A stretch of 64,000 nucleotides of DNA from Kitasatospora terrestris (GTDB lineage Bacteria; Actinomycetota; Actinomycetes; Streptomycetales; Streptomycetaceae), in NCBI RefSeq assembly GCF_039542905.1, contig NZ_BAABIS010000001.1, forward strand, positions 5,394,001 to 5,458,000, written 5' to 3'. A program made the position numbers and the translations under genes. Shown piece after piece: positions 17,741 to 26,098 of the stretch (position 1 is its first letter; every line of letters starts with the position of its first letter). The notes below the pieces were generated by a model. The model was not told the DNA's origin. It ran no database searches and saw only the letters and a list, made by a program, of their open reading frames with translations.

Positions 17741-18943
17741 ATGGAATACGTGATCCTTGCCGTAGTCATCGCCGTGGTCGCCGTCGGCGCGACCGTGGGC
17801 CTCGTCGTTTCCGGCAGACGACGCAAGCAGGTGGAGCCCCCGGCGCCGGCGCGGACCCCGGTGGTCACCGCGCCGCCCGCCCCGAAGACCGAGGCGCCCG
17901 AGGTCGCGGAGGAGGGGGCCGCGCCGCCGACGGCGGAGACCACCGCCCCCGATGCCGTCGAGCCCGAGGTCGAGGAGGTGGTGGTCGAGGAGGCCGTCGC
18001 CGCTCCCGCGATCGAGGTCCCGGAGCCGACCGCCGGCCGGCTGGTGCGGCTGCGCTCGCGGCTCTCGCGCTCGCAGTCCACGCTCGGCAAGGGCCTGCTG
18101 ACCCTGCTCTCCCGGGACCGTCTCGACGACGACACCTGGGAGGAGATCGAGGACACCCTGCTGACGGCGGACGTCGGCGTCGCCGCCACCCAGGAGCTGG
18201 TGGAGAACCTCCGCACCCGGGTCAAGGTGCTCGGCACCCGCACCCCGGACGAGCTGCGCGCGCTGCTCCGCGAGGAGCTGATCAACCTGATCGGCCCGGA
18301 CTTCGACCGGACCGTCCGCTCGGTGAAGCACGAGGAGGGCCCGGCGGTCGTCCTGGTCGTCGGCGTCAACGGCGTCGGCAAGACCACCACCACCGGCAAG
18401 CTGGCCCGCGTCCTGGTGGCCGACGGCCGCCGGGTGGTGCTCGGCGCGGCCGACACCTTCCGGGCCGCCGCCGCCGACCAGCTGCAGACCTGGGGCGAGC
18501 GGGTCGGCGCGCACACCGTCCGCGGCCCGGAGGGCGGCGACCCGGCGTCGGTGGCCTTCGACGCGGTCAAGCAGGGCATCACCGAGGGCGTGGACACCGT
18601 GCTGGTGGACACCGCCGGCCGGCTGCACACCAAGACCGGCCTGATGGACGAGCTGGGCAAGGTCAAGCGGGTCGTGGAGAAGCACGGGCCGGTCGACGAG
18701 GTGCTGCTGGTGCTGGACGCCACCACCGGTCAGAACGGGCTGGTCCAGGCGCGGGTGTTCGCCGAGGTCGTGGACATCACCGGCATCGTGCTGACCAAGC
18801 TGGACGGCACGGCCAAGGGCGGCATCGTGGTCTCGGTCCAGCGCGAGCTGGGCGTGCCGGTCAAGCTGATCGGTCTCGGCGAGGGCGCGGACGACCTGGC
18901 GCCGTTCGAGCCGGGTGCGTTCGTGGACGCGCTGCTCGGCTGA
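17741..18943 (+). CDS. ftsY: Signal recognition particle receptor FtsY
   Basis: A 400-residue SRP GTPase. Residues 1-25 form a transmembrane anchor (VILAVVIAVVAVGATVGLVV) and 30-100 an acidic Pro/Ala/Glu-rich linker. The NG domain follows, with G1 GVNGVGKT at about 207-214, DTAGR near 290 and G4 TKLDGTAKGG near 347. It docks Ffh-bound ribosomes at the membrane. N-terminal anchoring is typical of actinobacterial FtsY. Cotranscription with smc is likely. A large inverted repeat follows. Confidence 0.97.
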   Translation: MEYVILAVVIAVVAVGATVGLVVSGRRRKQVEPPAPARTPVVTAPPAPKTEAPEVAEEGAAPPTAETTAPDAVEPEVEEVVVEEAVAAPAIEVPEPTAGRLVRLRSRLSRSQSTLGKGLLTLLSRDRLDDDTWEEIEDTLLTADVGVAATQELVENLRTRVKVLGTRTPDELRALLREELINLIGPDFDRTVRSVKHEEGPAVVLVVGVNGVGKTTTTGKLARVLVADGRRVVLGAADTFRAAAADQLQTWGERVGAHTVRGPEGGDPASVAFDAVKQGITEGVDTVLVDTAGRLHTKTGLMDELGKVKRVVEKHGPVDEVLLVLDATTGQNGLVQARVFAEVVDITGIVLTKLDGTAKGGIVVSVQRELGVPVKLIGLGEGADDLAPFEPGAFVDALLG

Positions 18944-18954
18944 CGGCCGGTCCT

Positions 18955-19032
18955 CAGGGGCGCGAGGAACCGCGCGACCGGCACGCGTGCTACGTCAGTG
19001 CGTGGTCGGGCGCGCTGTTCCTCGCGCCCCTG
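18955..19032. terminator. 16-bp inverted repeat between ftsY and the convergent gene
   Basis: CAGGGGCGCGAGGAAC (18955-18970) and GTTCCTCGCGCCCCTG (19017-19032) are perfect complements. The 46-base loop is itself partly self-complementary (GCGCGACC with GGTCGGGCGCGC). The right arm lies inside the last codons of the convergent gene, so the structure can stop readthrough from both sides. Confidence 0.65.
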
Positions 19033-19700
19033 TTGTGGTTGCCCGTGTCGCGCAGGTGCCGGTGGCAGGCGTACGCCAGGGTGCCGAGCAGCAGGCGGGC
19101 CTCCGGGGGGCAGGCGGCGTTCTCCCGGGTGGGGCGGCGCAGCCAGCGCATCGGGCCGAGCGCGCCGAGCGGGGTGGGCGGCGCGGCGACGTAGCCGCCG
19201 GTGCCGTGGCAGGCGAGGTCGAGCGAGGCGTCGTCCCAGCCCATCCGGTAGAGCAGGTCGGGGAGGCGCTGGGCGGTGCCGGGGGCGACGAAGAGCAGCA
19301 GCCGCCCGGTGGGGGAGGCGAGCACCGGGCCCAGCTGGGTGCCCATCCGCTCCAGCCGGACCAGGGCCTGCAGGCCGGGCTGGGCCGGCACGTCGAGCAC
19401 GTCGAAGTGCAGGCCGGTGGGGAGCAGCAGCGGCCCGTCGGCGGTGCGCGGCAGGTCGAGCTCGCGGGCGGTGAGCGCGGGGCCGGCGCCGGCGTGCAGG
19501 CCGGGCGCGGCGCAGTGCGCGGTGCCGCAGTCGCACCGGCCGTCGGCGCGGGTCGGCGCGGTGCCGACGGCGACGGACCAGCCCCAGCGGCCGGTGTACT
19601 CGGCGGCCGCCCGGGGCGCGGAGGGCTTGGTGCGGCGGCGAGCGGCGAGCGGGGCGAACCGCAGGGTGCCGAGCCGGAGATCGCCCAACAGGTTGTCCAT
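18990..19700 (-). CDS. Bifunctional DNA primase/polymerase (prim-pol) domain-like protein
   Basis: A 236-residue protein with the N-terminal pattern of actinobacterial prim-pol-like proteins: GWSVAVGT followed by a Cys/His cluster (CDCGTAHCAAPGLH) and later an LHFDVLDVPA strand with the acidic pair of the archaeo-eukaryotic primase fold. The ATG at 19700 follows GGGGGAGG. It is convergent with ftsY and divergent from nsdA. The family is widespread as a short chromosomal version next to ftsY in streptomycetes. Enzymatic activity is not established and is inferred from the domain only. Confidence 0.7.
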   Translation of the reverse strand: MDNLLGDLRLGTLRFAPLAARRRTKPSAPRAAAEYTGRWGWSVAVGTAPTRADGRCDCGTAHCAAPGLHAGAGPALTARELDLPRTADGPLLLPTGLHFDVLDVPAQPGLQALVRLERMGTQLGPVLASPTGRLLLFVAPGTAQRLPDLLYRMGWDDASLDLACHGTGGYVAAPPTPLGALGPMRWLRRPTRENAACPPEARLLLGTLAYACHRHLRDTGNHNRGARNSAPDHALT

Positions 19701-20066
19701 GCCTCCCCCAACAGATTCTGGTTGCCGGTGGTTACGGGACGGTGACGGTGCGTCGATTGTCCGACGCGGGGCGCGCTGTGTGTTCGAGGCGCGCGCGGCG
19801 TGGCGCACACCGATTCGATCCGGTCGCTTCCGCCCCGGCAATTGCCGGGGTCAAGGGGAGCTGAGTATTAGTGAAGCGCGCCGCGGGCCGTGGTTGTTCA
19901 CTCGTGGGGGTGGCGAAAGGTGGCGTTTCCCCGGCGGTGCTCCCCCGGATGGCGCAAGGCCCGCTACGTTCGACACTACGGAATGCAGTGGACTGCTCAC
20001 ACCGGTGGCGGTAGGGCAGGTCGGACGAGCAGGGCCCCGGACTCGGGGCGGGATGGGGACGGTCCC

Positions 20067-21521
20067 ATGGCAGACAAGCAACCGAACGAGAAGCTCACCT
20101 CGTGGTTCACCCGCAGCGGATGGTCCAAGGGCGAGCTCGCGCGCCAGGTGAACCGGAGGGCGCGCCAGATCGGTGCTCACCACGTCTCCACCGACACCTC
20201 CCGGGTCCGCCGCTGGCTGGACGGCGAGCAGCCGCGCGAGCCGATCCCGAAGATCATGTCCGAGCTGTTCTCCGAGCGCTTCGGCTCGGTGGTCTCGATC
20301 GAGGACCTGGGCCTGCGCGCCACGGTCCAGGTCTCCACCGCCGGCAGCACGGTCGACCTGCCGTGGAGCGCCCCGCAGACGGTCCAGCTGATCAGCGAGT
20401 ACTCGCGCAGCGACCTGATGCTCAACCGGCGCGGCTTCCTCGGCACCTCGCTGGCGCTGACCGCCGGCGCGGCGCTGATCGAGCCGATGCAGCGCTGGCT
20501 CACCCCCGGCCCGACCGGCGCGCCCACGCCGATCCTGGCCGCGGCCAACGGCGGCGAGCCGTACACCGGCCGGCTGTCCGAGCCCGAGCTGCAGCTGCTC
20601 GAACAGACCACCGAGATGTTCCGCCAGTGGGACGCGCAGAACGGCGGCGGCCTGCGCCGCAAGGCCGTGGTCGGCCAGCTCCACGAGGTCACCGACCTGC
20701 TGCAGGAGACCTACCCGGAGTCGACCACCAAGCGGCTGTTCCGGCTGACCGCCGAGCTGGCCCACCTGGCCGGCTGGATGTCGTACGACGTCGGCATGCA
20801 CCCGAGCGCGCAGAAGTACTACGTGCTCGCGCTGCACGCGGCGAAGGAGGCCGGCGACCGCCCGTTCGGCGCCCTGATCCTGACCGACATGAGCCGGCAG
20901 ATGATCCACCTCAACCGCGGCGAGGACGCGCTGGAGCTGATCCACCTCGCCCAGTACGGCAGCCGGGACACCGCCACCGCCCGGCAGCAGTCGCTGCTGT
21001 ACGCGATGGAGGCGCGCGCCTACGCCACCATCGGCGAGGTCAACCGGTGCGCCCGGGCGGCCCGGCTGGCGGAGGACACCTTCAGCGACACCCGCGCCAA
21101 CGACGGCAGCCCGGACTGGCTCAAGTTCTTCTCCGAGGCCGAGCTGAACGCGGAGAACGCGCACTCCTTCCGCGACCTGGCCTACACCTCCAGCCGCAGC
21201 CCGCTGTACGCGCAGATGGCGGCGCCCGTCATGGAGCGCGCGGTCGACCTGTTCCGCCAGGACGGCGACCACGTCCGCAGCTACGCCTTCAATCTGGTCG
21301 GAATGGCCAGTGTGCACCTCTTGCAGAACGAGCCGGAGCAGGCTGCGGTGATGTGCGAGCAGGCGGTGGACATCGCCAAGAAGGTGCGCTCCGAGCGGCT
21401 GAACACCCGGGTCCGCAAGACCTCCGAGGCGGCCAGTCGGCAGTACAAGGGCGTGCCCGGGGTTGAGCGGCTCTCCGAGCGGGTGGTCCAGGACATCCCC
21501 GAGTTCGTCTCGGTCGGGTAG
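20067..21521 (+). CDS. nsdA: NsdA, negative regulator of differentiation and antibiotic production
   Basis: A 484-residue protein whose position between ftsY and amtB and whose composition match NsdA, described in S. coelicolor as a repressor of sporulation and antibiotic synthesis. Residues about 15-60 (SWFTRSGWSKGELARQVNRR) form an XRE-like helix-turn-helix. A short hydrophobic stretch near 120-140 follows, then a long helical TPR-like region to the C-terminus. The ATG at 20067 was chosen because ADKQPNEKLTSWF is the family start. The 366-bp upstream gap holds no gene but must contain the divergent promoters. Confidence 0.88.
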   Translation: MADKQPNEKLTSWFTRSGWSKGELARQVNRRARQIGAHHVSTDTSRVRRWLDGEQPREPIPKIMSELFSERFGSVVSIEDLGLRATVQVSTAGSTVDLPWSAPQTVQLISEYSRSDLMLNRRGFLGTSLALTAGAALIEPMQRWLTPGPTGAPTPILAAANGGEPYTGRLSEPELQLLEQTTEMFRQWDAQNGGGLRRKAVVGQLHEVTDLLQETYPESTTKRLFRLTAELAHLAGWMSYDVGMHPSAQKYYVLALHAAKEAGDRPFGALILTDMSRQMIHLNRGEDALELIHLAQYGSRDTATARQQSLLYAMEARAYATIGEVNRCARAARLAEDTFSDTRANDGSPDWLKFFSEAELNAENAHSFRDLAYTSSRSPLYAQMAAPVMERAVDLFRQDGDHVRSYAFNLVGMASVHLLQNEPEQAAVMCEQAVDIAKKVRSERLNTRVRKTSEAASRQYKGVPGVERLSERVVQDIPEFVSVG

Positions 21522-21571
21522 CCGCCGTGTTCTGACCCAGCGCGGTCAAACGGCTCGTTTTCGGCCAGCGG

Positions 21572-21618
21572 TTCACCTGCTCGTAACGCCCGCGACAACC
21601 GTGTCACTGGCGTGAAAC
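21572..21618 (+). promoter_or_regulatory. GlnR box upstream of amtB
   Basis: Half-sites of the gTnAC-n6-GaAAc type occur in series: TTCAC (21572), GTAAC (21583), GACAA (21594), then GTCAC (21603) and GAAAC (21614). The 11-base period is exact apart from one 9-base step. GTCAC-n6-GAAAC is a full match. It lies 120 bases before the amtB start, where GlnR activates nitrogen-scavenging genes in Streptomyces. Confidence 0.75.
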
Positions 21619-21737
21619 ACCGAGCCGCATCGGTCGAAATCAGCCTTCGGCACTCTCCTCTTCATCGCCGACCACCCGGGATGGCACGGGACAGGTGTCC
21701 CGGGTGCGGAGCGGCTTTCATCTCGGAGGAGACGCCG

Positions 21738-23066
21738 ATGCCGGACGGCTTCAGCGCGGGCGATACCGCCTTTGTGTTCATCTGTGCGGCCCTGGTCATG
21801 TTGATGACCCCGGGCCTGGCCTTCTTCTACGGAGGCATGGTCAGGGTCAAGAGCACGCTCAACATGCTGGTGATGAGCTTCGTCTCGCTCGCGATCGTCA
21901 GCGTGCTGTGGGTCCTCTACGGCTACTCGCTGTCCTTCGGCCCCGACGCGGGCGCCGGTCTGATCGGCAACCTGGACTACCTGGGGATGCGCGGCATCGA
22001 CCTGAACGCCATCACCGGCACCATCCCGGTCACCGCGTTCGCCGCCTTCCAGCTGATGTTCGCGATCATCACCCCGGCGCTGATCAGCGGCGCCATCGCG
22101 GACCGCGCCAAGTTCACCGCGTGGAGCCTGTTCGTGGCGCTCTGGGTGACCGTCGTCTACTTCCCGGTCGCGCACTGGGTGTTCTTCTTCGACGGCGGCA
22201 ACGGCGGCTGGCTCGGTGACCGCAACGGCGTGATCGACTTCGCCGGCGGTACCGCCGTCCACATCAACGCCGGTGCGGCCGGCCTCGCCCTGGCCCTGGT
22301 GCTCGGCAAGCGGATCGGCTTCAAGAAGGACCCGATGCGCCCGCACAGCCTGCCGCTGGTGATGCTCGGCTCCGGTCTGCTCTGGTTCGGCTGGTTCGGC
22401 TTCAACGCCGGCTCGGCGCTCGCCGCCAACGGCGTGGCCGGCATGGCGTTCATGAACACCCAGGTCGCCACCGCCGCCGCGGTGCTCGGCTGGCTCGCCT
22501 ACGAGAAGATCAAGCACGGCGCGTTCACCTCGCTCGGCGCCGCCTCCGGCGCGGTGGCCGGCCTGGTCGCCATCACCCCCGCCTGCGGCTCGGTCTCGAT
22601 GCTCGGCGCCATCGCCATCGGCCTGATCGCCGGCGCGGTCTGCGCCGCGGCGATCAGCCTGAAGTACAAGCTCGGCTTCGACGACTCGCTCGACGTGGTC
22701 GGCGTCCACCTGGTCGGCGGCATCATCGGCTCGCTGCTGATCGGCTTCTTCGCCACCGGCCACGTCGGCCAGACCGCCTCCGGCCTGTTCTACGGCGGCG
22801 GCGTGACCCAGCTGGGCAAGCAGGCCCTCGGCGTGGTCGTGGTGCTGGTCTACTCCTTCGTCCTCTCCTGGCTGCTGGGCACGGCGATCCAGAAGACCAT
22901 CGGCTTCCGGGTCTCCGAGGACGTCGAGGTCGCCGGCATCGACCAGGCCGAGCACGCCGAGTCCGCGTACGACTTCACCGCGGTCGGCGCCAGCATCGCC
23001 CGCGCCGTGTCGGCCACCGCCACCGTCTCCACCGTCACCGCCGAGAAGACCGAGGTCGACGCCTGA
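21738..23066 (+). CDS. amtB: Ammonium transporter
   Basis: A 442-residue Amt/Rh channel with eleven predicted membrane helices. AFFYGGMVRVKSTLNM is in the first helix pair, and DFAGGTAVHINAGAAGLALAL holds the first pore histidine, the Amt signature. DVVGVHLVGGIIGSLLIG carries the second. Conducts ammonia/ammonium under nitrogen limitation and is blocked by PII. An open frame extends 42 codons upstream, but GGAGGAG precedes the ATG at 21738 by 6 bases. The stop overlaps the glnK start (TGATG), indicating translational coupling. Confidence 0.97.
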   Translation: MPDGFSAGDTAFVFICAALVMLMTPGLAFFYGGMVRVKSTLNMLVMSFVSLAIVSVLWVLYGYSLSFGPDAGAGLIGNLDYLGMRGIDLNAITGTIPVTAFAAFQLMFAIITPALISGAIADRAKFTAWSLFVALWVTVVYFPVAHWVFFFDGGNGGWLGDRNGVIDFAGGTAVHINAGAAGLALALVLGKRIGFKKDPMRPHSLPLVMLGSGLLWFGWFGFNAGSALAANGVAGMAFMNTQVATAAAVLGWLAYEKIKHGAFTSLGAASGAVAGLVAITPACGSVSMLGAIAIGLIAGAVCAAAISLKYKLGFDDSLDVVGVHLVGGIIGSLLIGFFATGHVGQTASGLFYGGGVTQLGKQALGVVVVLVYSFVLSWLLGTAIQKTIGFRVSEDVEVAGIDQAEHAESAYDFTAVGASIARAVSATATVSTVTAEKTEVDA

Positions 23067-23404
23067 TGAAGCTCATCACCGCCGTCATCAAGCCGCACCG
23101 CCTGGACGAGGTCAAGGAGGCCCTGCAGGCCTTCGGAGTCCACGGCCTGACCGTCACCGAGGCCAGCGGCTACGGCCGCCAGCGCGGCCACACCGAGGTC
23201 TACCGGGGCGCGGAGTACACCGTCGACCTGGTGCCCAAGGTCCGGATCGAGATCCTGGTCGACGACGAGGACGCCGAGCAGCTGATCGACGTCGTGGTCA
23301 AGGCCGCCCGCACCGGCAAGATCGGTGACGGCAAGGTCTGGTCCGTCCCGGTCGACACCGCCGTCCGCGTCCGCACCGGCGAACGCGGTCCGGACGCCCT
23401 GTAG
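23066..23404 (+). CDS. glnK: Nitrogen regulatory protein PII (GlnK)
   Basis: A 112-residue PII trimer protein that senses 2-oxoglutarate, ATP and ADP and gates AmtB. The T-loop GRQRGHTEVYRGAEY has Tyr51 as its modification site, which in actinomycetes is adenylylated by GlnD. The B-loop TGKIGDGKVW is intact. It overlaps amtB by the ATG/TGA bases and is followed by glnD after 105 bases, forming the classical amtB-glnK-glnD operon under GlnR. Confidence 0.97.
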   Translation: MKLITAVIKPHRLDEVKEALQAFGVHGLTVTEASGYGRQRGHTEVYRGAEYTVDLVPKVRIEILVDDEDAEQLIDVVVKAARTGKIGDGKVWSVPVDTAVRVRTGERGPDAL

Positions 23405-23509
23405 CCCTAGCATTCAGCACGACGCATCCAGCACGACTCCTGGCGGACCCGCTGCCCACCCGGCGGCGGGTCCGCCGCAGGCGTACCGGCACACGGACGG
23501 GGACACAAC

Positions 23510-25987
23510 GTGACGACGACCGGAACCCAGCCGACCCCCACGCCCGACGAGGGCCCGCTCGGCACCGGCGACCACGCCGCCGAACGCGCCGCGCTGCTCG
23601 CCGACCCCGCCCTCGGCGGCGCCCGACGACGGACCGCGCTGGCCGCGCTGACCGACCGCTGGCTCACCGGGCTCTACCGGGCGGCCGGCTCCCCGCCCGG
23701 CACCGCGCTGGTCGCCGTCGGCGGCTACGGCCGCGGCGAGCTCTCCCCGCGCAGCGACCTGGACGTCCTGCTGCTGCACGAGGGTCCGCTCGACGCCGAG
23801 CTCGCCGAACGGATCTGGTACCCGGTCTGGGACAGCGGCGCCGCGCTGGACCACTCCGTCCGCACCCCCGCCGAGGCCCGCGCGGTGGCCGCCGAGGACC
23901 TCAAGGCCCAGCTCGGCCTGCTGGACGCCCGCCACCTGGCCGGCGACCCGGCGCTCACCGCCGCGCTGCGCTCCACGGTCCTCGCCGACTGGCGCAGCGG
24001 CGCCCCGGCGCGCCTCCCCGAGCTGCACGAGCTGTGCACCGCCCGGGCCGAACGCCACGGCGAGCTCTCGTTCCTGCTCGAACCCGACCTCAAGGAGGCC
24101 AGGGGGGGCCTGCGCGACGTGGTCGCGCTCAACGCCATCGCCGCCACCTGGCTCGCCGACGCCCCGCGCGACGGCCTGGACGCGGCCGCCGAGCGGCTCG
24201 CCGACGTCCGCGACGCCCTGCACCTGGCCACCGGCCGGGCCACCGAGCGGCTCAGCCTCCAGGACCAGGACCAGGTCGCCGCCCAGCTCGGCGTGCTCGA
24301 CGCCGACACCCTGCTGCGCCAGGTCTACGAATCCGCCCGGACCGTCGCCTACGCCTCCGACGTCACCTGGCGCTCGGTGGAGCGGGTGCTCGCCGCCCGG
24401 GCCAACCGGGGCCGGCGGATCTCCCGGTTGGGCTTCCCGTTCAGCGGCGTCGGCCGGACCGGCGGCGCGGTCGGCAAGGGCGCGGTGGAGCGCCGCCCGC
24501 TCGCCGAGGGCGTGGTCGAGCAGGACGGCGAGGCGGTGCTCGCCCAGGGCGCCCGCCCGGCCACCGACCCGGTGCTGCCGCTGCGCGCCGCCGCCGCGGC
24601 CGCCCAGGCCGGGCTCACCGTCTCGTACGCCACCGTCCGGCGGCTGGCCGCCGAGGCCAAGCCGCTGCCGGTGCCCTGGCCGGACGAGGCCCGCGAGCAG
24701 CTGGTCACCCTGCTCGGCGCCGGCGAGGCCTGTCTGCCGGTCTGGGAGGCGCTGGAGGCCGAGGGGCTGATCAGCCGGCTGCTGCCTGACTGGGAGCGGG
24801 TCCGCTGCCGGCCGCAGCGCAACGCCGTGCACCGCTGGACCGTCGACCGGCACCTGATCGAGACCGCGGTGAAGGCCGCCGCGATGACCCGCCGGGTCGC
24901 CCGGCCCGACCTGCTGCTGGTCGCCGCGCTGCTGCACGACATCGGCAAGGGCTGGCCCGGCGACCACTCCGAGGCCGGCGAGGTGATCATCCGCGACCTG
25001 GCCGTCCGGATGGGCTTCGACAAGACCGACACCGACACCCTGGCCCTGCTGGTCCGCCACCACCTGACGCTGGTCGACACCGCCACCCGGCGCGACCCGG
25101 ACGACCCGGCCACCGTCGACCTGATCACCAAGGTGGTCGGCACCCTGCCGCACCTGGAGCTGCTGCACGCCCTCACCGAGGCCGACGCCACCGCCACCGG
25201 CCCCGCCGCCTGGTCGAGCTGGCGGGCCTCGCTGGTGCACGGCCTGGTCGCCCGGTCCGCGGCCCAGCTGGCCGGCGGCCTGGCCCTGCCGGCCGACGCC
25301 GAGCCGACCGCCGACGAGGAGCGGCTCGCCGTCGAGGCCGCCCGCACCCTCGCCCCCGCGCTCGCCCTGCACGCCCAGACCGAGGCCGGCGCGGGAGGGG
25401 TCGCCGAGCCGGGCGTGCCGGAGCCGATGGGCGTCGAGCTGACCCTGGCCATCCCGGACCAGCCCGGCCTGCTCGGTACCGTCGCCGGGGTGCTCGCGCT
25501 GCACCGGCTCACCGTCCGCAAGGCGGGCCTGCGCGAGCTCGACCCGATCGGTGCCGGGCCGGTCCTGCTGCTGTCCTGGACGGTCGCCGCCGAGTACGGC
25601 GAGCTGCCGGAGGCCGCGCGGCTCCGCGCGGACCTGCGACGCGCCCTGGACGGCTCGCTGGACGTCGCCCGCAAACTCGCCGAACGGGACGCCGCCGCCC
25701 CGAAACGGCGCGGCATCGCCACCCCGCCGCCGGTGGTCACGGTCGCCCCCGGCGCGGTCTCGCTCAGCGCCACCGTGCTGGAGGTCCGCGCCCACGACGC
25801 CCCCGGGCTGCTGCACCGGATCGGCCGGGCCCTGGACGCCGCCGGCGTCCGGGTCCGCACCGCGCACGTCTCCACGCTCGGCGCGGACGCGGTGGACGCC
25901 TTCTACGTGACCGACCAGGACGGCCGCCCGCTCGCCGCGGAGCGGGCCGCGCAGGTCGCCCGCTCGGTGCAGGAGGCGCTCGGCTGA
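23510..25987 (+). CDS. glnD: PII nucleotidyltransferase GlnD
   Basis: An 825-residue bifunctional enzyme that modifies and demodifies PII. The nucleotidyltransferase core GGYGRGELSPRSDLDVL is at residues 71-87. The HD hydrolase motif LLHDIGKG is near 474-481. Two ACT domains, about 640-720 and 745-820 (ARDHDAPGLLHRIGRAL-type), sense glutamine. In Streptomyces the enzyme adenylylates rather than uridylylates GlnK. The GTG at 23510 has only a weak ribosome site. Confidence 0.95.
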   Translation: MTTTGTQPTPTPDEGPLGTGDHAAERAALLADPALGGARRRTALAALTDRWLTGLYRAAGSPPGTALVAVGGYGRGELSPRSDLDVLLLHEGPLDAELAERIWYPVWDSGAALDHSVRTPAEARAVAAEDLKAQLGLLDARHLAGDPALTAALRSTVLADWRSGAPARLPELHELCTARAERHGELSFLLEPDLKEARGGLRDVVALNAIAATWLADAPRDGLDAAAERLADVRDALHLATGRATERLSLQDQDQVAAQLGVLDADTLLRQVYESARTVAYASDVTWRSVERVLAARANRGRRISRLGFPFSGVGRTGGAVGKGAVERRPLAEGVVEQDGEAVLAQGARPATDPVLPLRAAAAAAQAGLTVSYATVRRLAAEAKPLPVPWPDEAREQLVTLLGAGEACLPVWEALEAEGLISRLLPDWERVRCRPQRNAVHRWTVDRHLIETAVKAAAMTRRVARPDLLLVAALLHDIGKGWPGDHSEAGEVIIRDLAVRMGFDKTDTDTLALLVRHHLTLVDTATRRDPDDPATVDLITKVVGTLPHLELLHALTEADATATGPAAWSSWRASLVHGLVARSAAQLAGGLALPADAEPTADEERLAVEAARTLAPALALHAQTEAGAGGVAEPGVPEPMGVELTLAIPDQPGLLGTVAGVLALHRLTVRKAGLRELDPIGAGPVLLLSWTVAAEYGELPEAARLRADLRRALDGSLDVARKLAERDAAAPKRRGIATPPPVVTVAPGAVSLSATVLEVRAHDAPGLLHRIGRALDAAGVRVRTAHVSTLGADAVDAFYVTDQDGRPLAAERAAQVARSVQEALG

Positions 25988-26098
25988 GCCGGTGTCCGGC
26001 CCGCTGGGTACCGGGGTGGAGACCGTTCCACGGGCGGCCGGATACCCTGGGGGCGACGACCATACCCGTACCGATGCCGCAAGGGACCCGCGACCGAC

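Noticed and set aside
13615..18726. Very long open frame on the minus strand opposite smc and ftsY
   Set aside because: It mirrors GC-rich codon bias of smc and ftsY; the product is Ser/Arg/Pro/Leu-rich low complexity with no family features.
19276..20151. Plus-strand open frame opposite the primase-like gene and running into nsdA's start
   Set aside because: Overlaps two supported genes in other frames and has no recognisable features.
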